A stretch of 64,000 nt of DNA from Arthrobacter terrae (lineage in GTDB: Bacteria > Actinomycetota > Actinomycetes > Actinomycetales > Micrococcaceae): the NCBI RefSeq assembly GCF_015708085.1, contig NZ_JADNYM010000009.1, positions 62,001-126,000 on the forward strand, given 5' to 3'. Both the position numbers and the translations under genes were made by a program. The notes under the pieces are model-generated. The model did no database searches and was not told the DNA's origin. It was given only the letters and a program-made list of their open reading frames with translations. The first letter of the stretch is position 1. Every line of letters starts with the position of its first letter. Positions 43,201 through 51,728 of this stretch are shown piece by piece.

Positions 43201-44994
43201 CTAGCTTGCCGAGTCCAGAGTCACGTCCACGGACTGCTGCTTACCGTCACGCAGGAACGTCGCTTTGACCGTCGCTCCGGCTGCCTGCTCACGAACCGCC
43301 GCGGTCAGAGCGGAAGCATCGTCAATGGAGCGGGTGCCGAAGTTAGTGATAATGTCACCGGCCTTGAAGCCAGCCTTATCCGCTGCGGAACCGGAGACCA
43401 CTGAGGCAACAACGGCACCGTTGGAGAAGGTGCCGTTACCGGACTGACCGGCCGCGCTGCCCTTTACCGAGACGCCCAACTGTCCGTGAGTGGCAGTGCC
43501 ATTGTCAATGATCTCCTGGGAGATGCGCTTGGCGGTATTGATCGGGATGGAGAAACCAACCCCGATATTACCGGATTGGCCGCTCGAACCGGAGGAGGCG
43601 CCGGCGGAGGCGATCGCCACGTTAACCCCGATGATTTCTCCCTTGGAGTTTGTCAGCGCACCGCCGGAGTTCCCCGGATTAATGGCCGCATCGGTCTGAA
43701 TCACGTTAAGGTTAACGGTTCCGGTGGCGGCAGCGTTGGAACCGTTGGAGCCGTCCGGCGGCGCAAAATTGAAGCCGTTTCCACCGTTGCTGTCCCCGTT
43801 GCCTGAGGAAGAATCGCTCTGTGACTTCGGCACGGCCGACGATGCCACCTGAATAGTCCGGTTAAGTGTGGAGATGATGCCATCCGTGACGGTGCCACTG
43901 AGGCCCAGGGGGGCACCGATGGCAATCACGGTCTCGCCGACATTAATTTTGGACGAATCTCCCAGCGCAGCCGGCACCAGCCCGGGTGCGTCGATCTTAA
44001 TGACCGCCAGGTCAGAGAGCGGATCCGTACCCACCACCTTGCCCGAATAAACCTTGCCGTCATTGGTGCGGACCTCCAGCGTTGCACTGGCCGCAGCTCC
44101 ATCCAACGTCACCACGTGGGTGTTGGTCAGAATATGTCCATCCGTATCCAAAATAATGCCCGACCCTGTTCCCCCGGAGTTACCGGAAACGGCGGAGATG
44201 GTCACGACGCTGGGCGAGGCCTTCTGCGCGGCAGCCGTTACGGCATTGACGTCATTTGTATTGTTGACGATCAGCGGGACATTCGGAGCGGCCTGGCTGC
44301 TGCTGCCCGTTGGAGTCTGGCTACCCAGCAGAGCCGACGTTCCTGCGGCCGTTCCGCCGCCGACAAGTGCCGCTGCGACCATCCCGGCAACGAAGATCCC
44401 GGCGCCTACTTTTCTCTTTTCCCGGCGCCGGACGGGGGCCTGTCCGGCACCACCGTATACCGCGGAGCCGCTCTGTGGCTGGCTCGAGGGATACGGGGTC
44501 GCGCCGTAAGTGGTTTCCGCAGGTGTCGCAGGGTACTGCTGGGAGGGGTACTGCCGGGTTGGATATTGCTGAGTTGGATATTGCTGAGTTGAATATTGCT
44601 GAGTTGGGTAGTTCTGGAAGGGGTAGTCCTGGGTGTCCTCGGCCGATGACTGGGCAGGTCGCGGGGACGACGGCGATCCTGCCGGGTAGGTAGGCGGCGT
44701 TCCGGGAGGAACCGGGGCGTCAAAGGATGCCTGAGCATGCTGGCCGAAGCCCGGCTGACCCGACTCGTGCTGGCCGTAGCCTGCCTGCCCCTCTGAGCGA
44801 CGGACGTCGGGTCCGGCGTCAGCACCGGCACCACCATCAGGTGTGCCATCAGGTGTGCGATGTGCAGCAGCGCTGCCTTCAGCGGCGGCGGTCGGTGCCG
44901 CGTGGGTTTGAGCTGCGTCGTTCTCGGGCGTGCGGGCGTCGTTAGGGACGGCATCGCTGCCAAAGCCGGACTCGCCGCCATTGTGCTCGGTCAT
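43201..44994 (-). CDS. HtrA/DegP-type membrane serine protease with PDZ domain
   Basis: A 597-residue protease. A long cytoplasmic disordered N-terminus (residues 1-190) carries about six QQYP-type repeats (~130-155). One TM segment lies at ~198-218. The trypsin-like domain has the triad His293 (GHILTNTHVV), Asp328 (PLSDLAVIKID) and Ser443 (INPGNSGGALTN). A C-terminal PDZ domain (~500-595) contains VVSGSAADKAGFKAGDIITN. It would degrade or refold misfolded envelope proteins. The start at 44994 is supported by AGGAAGGAA. A flexible Gly/Ser/Asn insert (~394-424) lies inside the protease domain. Confidence 0.93.
   Translation of the reverse strand: MTEHNGGESGFGSDAVPNDARTPENDAAQTHAAPTAAAEGSAAAHRTPDGTPDGGAGADAGPDVRRSEGQAGYGQHESGQPGFGQHAQASFDAPVPPGTPPTYPAGSPSSPRPAQSSAEDTQDYPFQNYPTQQYSTQQYPTQQYPTRQYPSQQYPATPAETTYGATPYPSSQPQSGSAVYGGAGQAPVRRREKRKVGAGIFVAGMVAAALVGGGTAAGTSALLGSQTPTGSSSQAAPNVPLIVNNTNDVNAVTAAAQKASPSVVTISAVSGNSGGTGSGIILDTDGHILTNTHVVTLDGAAASATLEVRTNDGKVYSGKVVGTDPLSDLAVIKIDAPGLVPAALGDSSKINVGETVIAIGAPLGLSGTVTDGIISTLNRTIQVASSAVPKSQSDSSSGNGDSNGGNGFNFAPPDGSNGSNAAATGTVNLNVIQTDAAINPGNSGGALTNSKGEIIGVNVAIASAGASSGSSGQSGNIGVGFSIPINTAKRISQEIIDNGTATHGQLGVSVKGSAAGQSGNGTFSNGAVVASVVSGSAADKAGFKAGDIITNFGTRSIDDASALTAAVREQAAGATVKATFLRDGKQQSVDVTLDSAS
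44561..44605 (-). repeat. Three 15-base tandem repeats in the htrA N-terminus
   Basis: GGATATTGCTGAGTT occurs at 44561 and 44576 and, with one change, at 44591. More diverged copies flank them. They encode QQYPT-type pentapeptides. Confidence 0.85.
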
Positions 44995-45337
44995 TGGAGT
45001 TCCTTCCTCGTCGGTAGTCCAACTATGAACTGTGGAACTGGACCCTTCGCGAACGTTCACTGGGAGGTTCCTGTGAGCGCATAAGCGAGTCCACCTCCAG
45101 TATCCCGCCGCCGGGTCCTTCTTGTCCGCCCACTTGGCTGGGTGGATTTGCAGTACCTGCCGCGCGGGTACCCGCCGCCGCGGTGTGGACGGGCTTCTCC
45201 TGCCACCATAGACTCAATGCAACTCACCACGGCTGCGCCTCTGCCTTCCACGGCTGGCAGTTGTGGGATCCGCCCGGAGTGCGCCTATCACCGGCCTTCC
45301 ACTGACGGGTTCGCAGGTACGCTCCGAAGGGATATAG
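44995..45337. other. Intergenic spacer between htrA and TPM genes
   Basis: A 343-base divergent spacer. No gene, RNA or convincing promoter pair was recognised. It must hold the promoters of both the protease and the TPM/PspA pair, which would allow joint envelope-stress control. Confidence 0.4.
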
Positions 45338-47377
45338 ATGCGGTCCGGTTTCAGTTTCTTTACACGCCTTCTTGCCGCCGCGGGACTGGCCGCACTTCTG
45401 TTGGGCGCACTGCTGCTTGTACCTGGCGCAGCCGCCAACGCCGAGCCTCCGGTCTCAATTCCGGCCGGTCAGCATGTGGTGGACAATGCCGGCGTGCTCG
45501 GCAGCCGGGCCGGCGATGTCAACGACGCCATCACCAAACTGGCCAAGGATCACGGCTATACCCTATTCGTCGTCTATGTGAAGTCCTTCGATTCCATGGA
45601 CCCGCAGTCATGGGCCCAACAAGTGGTCGACAGTAAGAACATGGGCAGCCATGATGCCCTGCTCGCCGTCGCCACACAGGACAGTCAGTTCGCCTTCCTC
45701 GGCGGCAAAAACACCGCACTGTCCGCCAAACAGGGTGAAAGCATCATCGGCAAGGCGATCAAGCCTCAGCTCAGTGCCCACAACTGGGCACAGGCCGCTA
45801 TTAACGCCGCGGCCGCGCTGGGCGACGCGGCCAGCGGCGGCAGCGGGACCGTCCCTGACCCCACCGGTGGCTACGTCGCCCTCGGAATTGGCGGCGTCGT
45901 CGTCCTTGGCGGTGCCGGTACCGCGCTCGCCATCCGCAGTAAACGCCGGAAGGCGGCCCAAGTGGCTACTGAATCTGGTTACGGGCCCGAGGGCGAAAAA
46001 CTGGATCCGATGGCGGGAACCAGCATTCCGGAGCTGCGCCAAAGCGCCGGGTCCTTGCTTATCGCAGCCGACGACGCGATAAAGTCCAGCGAACAAGAGA
46101 TCGGTTTCGCCCAGGCGGCCTACGGGGATGACGCAGTCAAGCCATTCCAGCAGGCCCTACTGGAGGCGAAAGGGCATCTGCAGGAGTCATTTAAACTGCA
46201 GCAGCAGCTTGACGACGCCATTGTGGACACAATCGAGGAGCAGCGCGCCTGGTACGGAGACATCATCAGGCGTTGTGAAGCCGTCAACGCGTCCCTGGAA
46301 GCGCAGAAAGCTGAATTTGATTCGCTGCGCGAACTGGAAAAGAACGCTCCGCAGGCCCTGGCCGATGTTGCGGAAGGCCGTGAAAAAGCCGAATCGTCTA
46401 TTGCCCAGGCGAGGACTGCTTTGACCGAGATGCAGCACCGGTACGCGGAATCGGCGCTGAGCACCATCGCGGATAATGTCGAACAAGCTCAAGATCGCCT
46501 CGAATTTGTCCAGACCGCTTCGCAGACCGCACAGGAGAAGATTGCTTCCTCGGATGTCAGCGGTGCCGCCGTCGCGGTTCGGGCCGCCGAGGAAAGCCTA
46601 CATCAGGCCAAACTCCTGCTCGACGCTGTGGGGAAGGTCGCCGCGGATCTAGACCAGGCCATGGCTGCACTTCAGGAGTCCGTCGCCGACACTGCCTCCG
46701 ACCTCACACAGGCAAAGGCTCTGGTCTCCGGCCGCACGGACGCACAGTTCTCCGCTCAGCTCGCGGCCGCGGAGGCCGCGCTGGACCAGGCACGTAAGCA
46801 GCTCACCACCGGATTGCCGGATCCGATTAACGTGCTTGCCCGCTTGGAGAAGGCCCATGCTGATCTGGACGTGATGCTCACTGGAATCCGGGACCAGCAG
46901 CAACAGAGGACCCGGGCCTTGGCATCGCTGGCGCAGAACATCCGGGCGGCGCAGGCGCAGATCTCCTCCGCGCAGGACTACATCGCTGCCCGCCGCGGCG
47001 GGGTTCGGTCCGAGGCAAGGACCCGCATTGCCGAAGCTCAACGCAACCTTGACTACGCGCTGTCAATTCAGCGTACCGATCCCGTGTCGGCCCTGACATA
47101 TGCTCAACAGGCCGGCGCGCTCGCCCAACAGGCCGTCACACTGGCCCAATCGGATGTCTCCGGTTTTGGCGGCGGTGGTTACGGCGGTTACGGCTCAGGC
47201 CGCGGCATGGGCGGCGGGTTTGGCGGCGCCATCCTTGGCGGGATCCTGGGCGGCATGCTCTCCGGTGGAGGACGCGGCGGCGGAAGCTGGGGCGGCGGCG
47301 GTTTTGGCGGTTTTGGCGGTGGTGGTGGCGGCTTCGGCGGCGGCGGCGGCTTTGGCGGTGGCGGCGGTAATTTCTAG
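45338..47377 (+). CDS. TPM-domain protein with long coiled coil and Gly-rich tail
   Basis: A 679-residue exported/membrane protein. The signal segment (~residues 10-35, ending AAANAEPP) is followed by a TPM domain (~45-165: HVVDNAGVLGSRAGDVNDAI). A TM segment comes next (GIGGVVVLGGAGTALAI), then a basic stop-transfer region. A ~380-residue Ala/Glu/Gln-rich coiled coil follows, and the Gly-rich tail (~615-679) has GGFGGGG runs. The TPM family is linked to photosystem repair in plants and has phosphatase-like folds; its role in actinobacteria is unknown. GAAGGG precedes the ATG. The PspA gene lies 106 bases downstream. Confidence 0.85.
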   Translation: MRSGFSFFTRLLAAAGLAALLLGALLLVPGAAANAEPPVSIPAGQHVVDNAGVLGSRAGDVNDAITKLAKDHGYTLFVVYVKSFDSMDPQSWAQQVVDSKNMGSHDALLAVATQDSQFAFLGGKNTALSAKQGESIIGKAIKPQLSAHNWAQAAINAAAALGDAASGGSGTVPDPTGGYVALGIGGVVVLGGAGTALAIRSKRRKAAQVATESGYGPEGEKLDPMAGTSIPELRQSAGSLLIAADDAIKSSEQEIGFAQAAYGDDAVKPFQQALLEAKGHLQESFKLQQQLDDAIVDTIEEQRAWYGDIIRRCEAVNASLEAQKAEFDSLRELEKNAPQALADVAEGREKAESSIAQARTALTEMQHRYAESALSTIADNVEQAQDRLEFVQTASQTAQEKIASSDVSGAAVAVRAAEESLHQAKLLLDAVGKVAADLDQAMAALQESVADTASDLTQAKALVSGRTDAQFSAQLAAAEAALDQARKQLTTGLPDPINVLARLEKAHADLDVMLTGIRDQQQQRTRALASLAQNIRAAQAQISSAQDYIAARRGGVRSEARTRIAEAQRNLDYALSIQRTDPVSALTYAQQAGALAQQAVTLAQSDVSGFGGGGYGGYGSGRGMGGGFGGAILGGILGGMLSGGGRGGGSWGGGGFGGFGGGGGGFGGGGGFGGGGGNF

Positions 47378-47483
47378 CAGGCCCTGCCGGTAGCCAGCCG
47401 CGAGGTTTTTTGACACGCTTGCTTCAGCTCGACACATTCGTTCTTCAGAGGAACTCAACAAGAGCACGACGGAAGGTAAGACG

Positions 47484-48290
47484 ATGGTAAAGCAGTCCAT
47501 TTTCGGCCGCATCTCACAGTTGGCCAAGGCCAATATCAACTCACTGCTGGATCAGGCGGAGGATCCACAGAAGATGTTGGATCAGATGGTCAGGGACTAC
47601 ACCAACAACATCGCGGAGGCCGAGTCCGCCGTGGCGCAGACTATCGGAAATCTGCGCATGCTCCAGGATGACTATCAGCAGGACATAAAGGCCTCGCAGG
47701 ACTGGGGCACTAAAGCCCTCGCGGCCAGCCGCAAAGCGGATGAATACCGCGGCGGCGGAAACGATCCCGACGCGCAGAAGTTCGACAATCTTGCCAAGAT
47801 CGCTCTGCAGCGCCAGATGAGCTCGGAAAACGAAGCCCGGTCCGCCGAGCCCAGCATCTCCTCGCAGTCAGAGGTGGTGGAAAAACTCAAGACCGGCCTG
47901 AACCAGATGAAGTCCAAGCTGGGCGAGCTCTCCGCTAAGCGCAATGAACTGATTGCCCGTTCGAAGACGGTCGAGGCGCAGACCCAGGTCCACGATGCGC
48001 TCAAAAGCATTGACATTATGGATCCGACCAGCGAAGTCAGCCGCTTCGAGGACAAGATCCGCCGCGAAGAGGCGAAAGTCCGGGGCCAGGCCGAGCTGCA
48101 GGCCTCCAGCCTTGACGCCCAGTTCAACAGTCTGGAGGATCTGGGCGAGCAGGCCGAAATTGAAGCCCGCCTCGCCGCGCTGAAGTCCGGTTCGGGCACG
48201 CCGCCGGCCGCCCTCCGGTCAGGTGCAGACTTGACCAAAAATGCCGCAGCTGGGAGCCAGTTGGACGAGGCGGAATTCGAGAACCTCTAG
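47484..48290 (+). CDS. PspA/IM30-family protein
   Basis: A 268-residue, almost entirely helical ESCRT-III-like protein. It begins MVKQSIFGRISQLAKANINS and continues DQAEDPQKMLDQMVRDYTNN, both family hallmarks. PspA proteins bind stressed membranes and preserve the proton motive force. GGAAGG precedes the ATG. Its position after a TPM protein that has its own coiled coil suggests a membrane-protection unit. A long hairpin follows the stop. Confidence 0.94.
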   Translation: MVKQSIFGRISQLAKANINSLLDQAEDPQKMLDQMVRDYTNNIAEAESAVAQTIGNLRMLQDDYQQDIKASQDWGTKALAASRKADEYRGGGNDPDAQKFDNLAKIALQRQMSSENEARSAEPSISSQSEVVEKLKTGLNQMKSKLGELSAKRNELIARSKTVEAQTQVHDALKSIDIMDPTSEVSRFEDKIRREEAKVRGQAELQASSLDAQFNSLEDLGEQAEIEARLAALKSGSGTPPAALRSGADLTKNAAAGSQLDEAEFENL

Positions 48291-48304
48291 GGCAGCTGGA
48301 ATTC

Positions 48305-48343
48305 AGGTGTGGTTCCCGGGGCGCTCCCCTGGGAACCACACCT
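48305..48343 (+). terminator. Long perfect hairpin after the pspA-like gene
   Basis: AGGTGTGGTTCCC (48305-48317) pairs perfectly with GGGAACCACACCT (48331-48343), with an inner GGGG/CCCC. It lies 15 bases after the stop. There is no U-run. Confidence 0.7.
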
Positions 48344-48394
48344 GCGATGCGTCGGTTGTAATAGGGAGGACGATAATGTAGGGTCGAGGATACG

Positions 48395-48490
48395 TAGGGG
48401 AGTATCCGTTACGCTGCATACGTCAACACGTGGGGCAATGGCGCTCTGCCGGGTGCAGCGGTCAGCATTGAGCTGATTGGAGAGACTTAT
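48395..48490 (+). ncRNA. yybP-ykoY-type (manganese) riboswitch
   Basis: The leader of the TerC gene shows the landmarks of this class in order: GGGGAGTA (48397-48404), CGTCAACACG, TGCCGGGTGCA and a final GAGAGACTT (48480-48488). This class binds Mn(II) and controls TerC/Alx-type and other metal exporters. The aptamer ends about 40 bases before the ATG, which suits translational or terminator control. Confidence 0.82.
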
Positions 48491-48532
48491 GGTGATCACA
48501 CCTGTCCTCACCACCCTACGAAAGCAGCCATC

Positions 48533-49720
48533 ATGACTGTATCCCCCCTTATCTGGGGCTTGACCATCGTCCTCATTCTGGGACTTCTGGCCTTCGATTA
48601 TTTCTTTCACATCCGCAAAGCGCATGTACCCAAACTCAAAGAAGCGGCTCTTTGGTCCGGCATCTACGTCGGCTTGGCGCTGTTGTTTGGCGTGGCCCTG
48701 TGGATTTACGGCGGGGCCGAGATGGGTACTGAGTACTTTGCCGGTTACGTCACCGAAAAAGCCCTCTCTGTTGACAACCTCTTCGTTTTCCTGATCCTGA
48801 TAGCGAGCTTCCGCGTTCCGCGTGAAGACCAGCAGAAGGTCCTGCTCTTCGGAATTGTCTTCTCCTTGATCGCCCGGACCGGATTTATCTTCCTCGGTGC
48901 GGCACTGATTAATTCCTTCGCCTGGGTCTTCTACATCTTCGGCCTGATCCTGCTGGTCACCGCCGGCAACCTGCTCAAGCCCGAGAAGGAGGACGAGGGT
49001 ACTGCGGACAATTTCATCATCAAGCTGGCTCGCCGTTTCTTCCACACCTCGGAGAACTACGACGGGGACAAGCTCTTCACGCACGAAAATGGCAAGCGCG
49101 TCCTGACGCCGATGCTGCTGGTGATGGTGGCGATCGGCGGGACGGACCTGCTTTTCGCACTGGATTCCATCCCCGCCATCTTCGGACTGACACAGAACGT
49201 TTACATTGTCTTCACGGCAACGGCCTTCTCATTGATGGGGTTGCGCCAACTGTACTTTTTGATTGATGGACTGCTGGACCGCCTGATTTACCTCTCCTTC
49301 GGCCTGGCCGCCATCCTTGCCTTCATCGGCGTCAAGCTGGTGCTGCACGCGCTGCATGAGAACAACCTTTTCTTTATCAACGGCGGCGACCCTGTGCCGG
49401 TTTTCGAAATCAGCACCGGCCTGTCCCTGGCCGTCATAGTCGGCGTGCTGGCCGTCACGGTGGCTGCCTCGCTGCTGAGCCCGGCGGGCAAAGCTCAGGC
49501 AGCAGTGTCCGGAATCCGGCACCATGCTACGGAGTATCTGGATCTGACGTACACGGCAGATCACTCAGAGCGCGAGCGGGTTTATGCGTTGATGACGGCC
49601 GCTGAGGAAGAAATCCGTAAAATGCCCCTCAAACACCGGGACCAGGCCAAGGATGTGGAGGAGATTCGCGGCCTAGTGAGCCGGGCGCATGACGAGCATG
49701 CAAAGTTCCCTGCCGCCTAA
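48533..49720 (+). CDS. TerC/Alx-family integral membrane transporter
   Basis: A 395-residue membrane protein with about nine TM segments. Conserved acidic TerC motifs are FDYFFHIRKAH near the N-terminus, EKALSVDNLFVFLILI and VAIGGTDLLFALDSIPAIFG. The C-terminal ~70 residues are a soluble charged extension. Bacterial TerC/Alx members export manganese or metallate secreted enzymes. The riboswitch upstream supports a manganese role here. A canonical terminator follows. Confidence 0.93.
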   Translation: MTVSPLIWGLTIVLILGLLAFDYFFHIRKAHVPKLKEAALWSGIYVGLALLFGVALWIYGGAEMGTEYFAGYVTEKALSVDNLFVFLILIASFRVPREDQQKVLLFGIVFSLIARTGFIFLGAALINSFAWVFYIFGLILLVTAGNLLKPEKEDEGTADNFIIKLARRFFHTSENYDGDKLFTHENGKRVLTPMLLVMVAIGGTDLLFALDSIPAIFGLTQNVYIVFTATAFSLMGLRQLYFLIDGLLDRLIYLSFGLAAILAFIGVKLVLHALHENNLFFINGGDPVPVFEISTGLSLAVIVGVLAVTVAASLLSPAGKAQAAVSGIRHHATEYLDLTYTADHSERERVYALMTAAEEEIRKMPLKHRDQAKDVEEIRGLVSRAHDEHAKFPAA

Positions 49721-49735
49721 CTCCACGGCCGCCGG

Positions 49736-49780
49736 AAGGCTGGTCCGGGCCCTGCCGCACAGGGTCCGGACCAGCCTTTT
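49736..49780 (+). terminator. Rho-independent terminator after the TerC gene
   Basis: AAGGCTGGTCCGG (49736-49748) pairs with CCGGACCAGCCTT (49766-49778) and is followed by TTTT. It lies between convergent genes and could serve both. Confidence 0.88.
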
Positions 49781-49823
49781 CCGGGCACGAATTGCTGGTG
49801 GCCGGTTACGCGCCCGCGACGGT

Positions 49824-50669
49824 CTACATCTGGGTGAATGCCGCCGTCGCCGGATCGGCGCCAATTCGCTGCCCCGATTCAAGCGAGCCGACGGCGGCGA
49901 GCTCCTCGGCGGAAAGTGCCACGGAAACTGCGGCCAGGTTTTCGCGCATTCGCTTCGAGTCCGCGGACTTCGGAATAACGATGTTTCCCGAGCCCAGGTG
50001 CCACGCCAGCACAATCTGCGCCGGCGTTGCACCGTGTTTGTCTGCCAAGCGGCCTACCGTGTCAGCCGCGAGGTCGCTGCCTTGGCCCAGCGGGCTGTAC
50101 GCCTCGACCGTAATGCCGTGGGACCTGCTCTTCGCTGCTACCTCAGCCTGCTGGAACGTGGGGTGCAGCTCAATCTGATTGACCGCCGGCGTCGTATTCC
50201 CGGCGGCCAGCAGCTTATCCAAGTCTCCGGCCAGAAAATTAGAGACTCCGATAGCGCGGATCTCGCCCTTGGCATAGAGCTTCTCCATGGCGGTCCAGGC
50301 CTCAACGAATTGGTTCTGGGACGGGACCGGCCAATGGATCAGGTAGAGATCCACAAAATCCAGACCCAGCGCCTTCCGGCTGTTCTCGAACGCGGCCGCG
50401 GCATTCCCCTGTTCTCCATTCCGCAGCTTGGTGGTAATGAAAAGCTCTTCACGCGGGATTCCGGACGCGGCAATTGCTGCGCCCACGCCCGCCTCGTTCC
50501 CGTACGCGGCGGCCGTGTCGATGTGGCGGTATCCGGCTTCCAGCGCGTCCTCGACAATTTTTCGGGTGTCCTCCGGCGGGACCTGGAAAACTCCGAACCC
50601 CAGTTGCGGAATGGTCACGCCGTTATTGAGGGTCAGCTCGGGGACGTTTGCATTTGGCTCATTAGACAT
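49824..50669 (-). CDS. Aldo/keto reductase (2,5-diketogluconate reductase type)
   Basis: A 281-residue AKR. It begins with LTLNNGVTIPQLGFGVFQVP; GYRHIDTAAAYGNEAGVGAA holds the catalytic Asp and Tyr. The catalytic Lys (FITTKLRN) and His (LYLIHWPVP) are intact, as is the NADPH site VIPKSADSKRMRENL. The start at 50669 follows GGAGAGG. The substrate is unknown. It is divergent from a second, distantly related AKR. Confidence 0.93.
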   Translation of the reverse strand: MSNEPNANVPELTLNNGVTIPQLGFGVFQVPPEDTRKIVEDALEAGYRHIDTAAAYGNEAGVGAAIAASGIPREELFITTKLRNGEQGNAAAAFENSRKALGLDFVDLYLIHWPVPSQNQFVEAWTAMEKLYAKGEIRAIGVSNFLAGDLDKLLAAGNTTPAVNQIELHPTFQQAEVAAKSRSHGITVEAYSPLGQGSDLAADTVGRLADKHGATPAQIVLAWHLGSGNIVIPKSADSKRMRENLAAVSVALSAEELAAVGSLESGQRIGADPATAAFTQM

Positions 50670-50756
50670 AGGTTGCCTCTCCAGACTCGTGTCCCGGCAG
50701 CGGTATGTTCCGCCGTCCTCTTCCCAGCCTAGACTCGTTGGGAGCAGACTGGAGCC

Positions 50757-51728
50757 ATGAAATTTACTCAGTTGGGCCGAACGGGTCTGAAAGTTTCCCG
50801 CCTCTGCCTTGGCACCATGAACTTCGGGCCGCATACGGAAGAAGCCGCCGCGCATGCCATTATGAATTCCGCCCAAGCTTGTGGGATCAACTATTTTGAT
50901 ACGGCCAATGTGTACGGCGGCGGGCAGCACCGCGGCTGGACGGAAGAAATTCTTGGCCGCTGGTTCTCCCAAGGCGGCGAGCGCCGCGAACACACGGTGT
51001 TGTGCACCAAGCTTTACGGCACCATGACTAATTTCCCCAATGAGTCCAAATTGTCAGCGTTGAACATTCGTCGCGCCCTGGATGCCAGCCTGAAACGTCT
51101 GCAGACGGATTACATCGACGTCTATCAGTTCCACCACGTGGATCGGAACACGCCCTGGGAGGAGATCTGGCAGGCCATTGACGTCGCCGTCCAGCAAGGG
51201 AAGATCCTGTATTCGGGCAGCAGTAACTTTGCCGGCTGGCACATTGCACAGGCTCAGGAGGCCGCTGCCCGGAGACACTCCAACGGGCTGGTCAGCGAGC
51301 AGTCCATCTATAACCTCCTCACCCGGGACGTGGAGCTTGAGGTCATACCGGCCGCGCAACACTACGGCCTGGGGCTTATTCCATGGTCCCCGCTGCACGG
51401 CGGCCTGCTGGGGGGTGTGCTGAAAAAGGAGCGCGACGGCGTCAGGCGCACCGAGGGGCGCGCGAAGGAAACCCTAAAAAAACATCAAGACCAGATCCGG
51501 CAATACGAGGATTTCTGTGCTGAGCTCGGTGTGGAGCCCGGCAACGTTGCGCTGGCGTGGCTGCTGCATCAACCCGTTGTCACGGCGCCGATCGTGGGAC
51601 CGCGCACCCAGGAGCAATTGGACTCTGCCGTCCAGGCGCTGGATGTCACCCTGGACGACGCCGCACTGAACCGACTGGATGCTATCTTCCCCGGCCACCG
51701 GACCGCCCCGGAAGATTACGCCTGGTGA
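50757..51728 (+). CDS. Aldo/keto reductase (Kv-beta/Tas-like)
   Basis: A 323-residue AKR starting MKFTQLGRTGLKVSRLCLGT after GGAG. The catalytic Asp/Tyr lie in INYFDTANVYGGGQHRGWTE, Lys in TVLCTKLYG and His in VYQFHHVDRN. The NADP site is PIVGPRTQEQLDSAV. Its stop overlaps the GTG start of the SDR gene by four bases, so the two enzymes are co-produced. Confidence 0.92.
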   Translation: MKFTQLGRTGLKVSRLCLGTMNFGPHTEEAAAHAIMNSAQACGINYFDTANVYGGGQHRGWTEEILGRWFSQGGERREHTVLCTKLYGTMTNFPNESKLSALNIRRALDASLKRLQTDYIDVYQFHHVDRNTPWEEIWQAIDVAVQQGKILYSGSSNFAGWHIAQAQEAAARRHSNGLVSEQSIYNLLTRDVELEVIPAAQHYGLGLIPWSPLHGGLLGGVLKKERDGVRRTEGRAKETLKKHQDQIRQYEDFCAELGVEPGNVALAWLLHQPVVTAPIVGPRTQEQLDSAVQALDVTLDDAALNRLDAIFPGHRTAPEDYAW

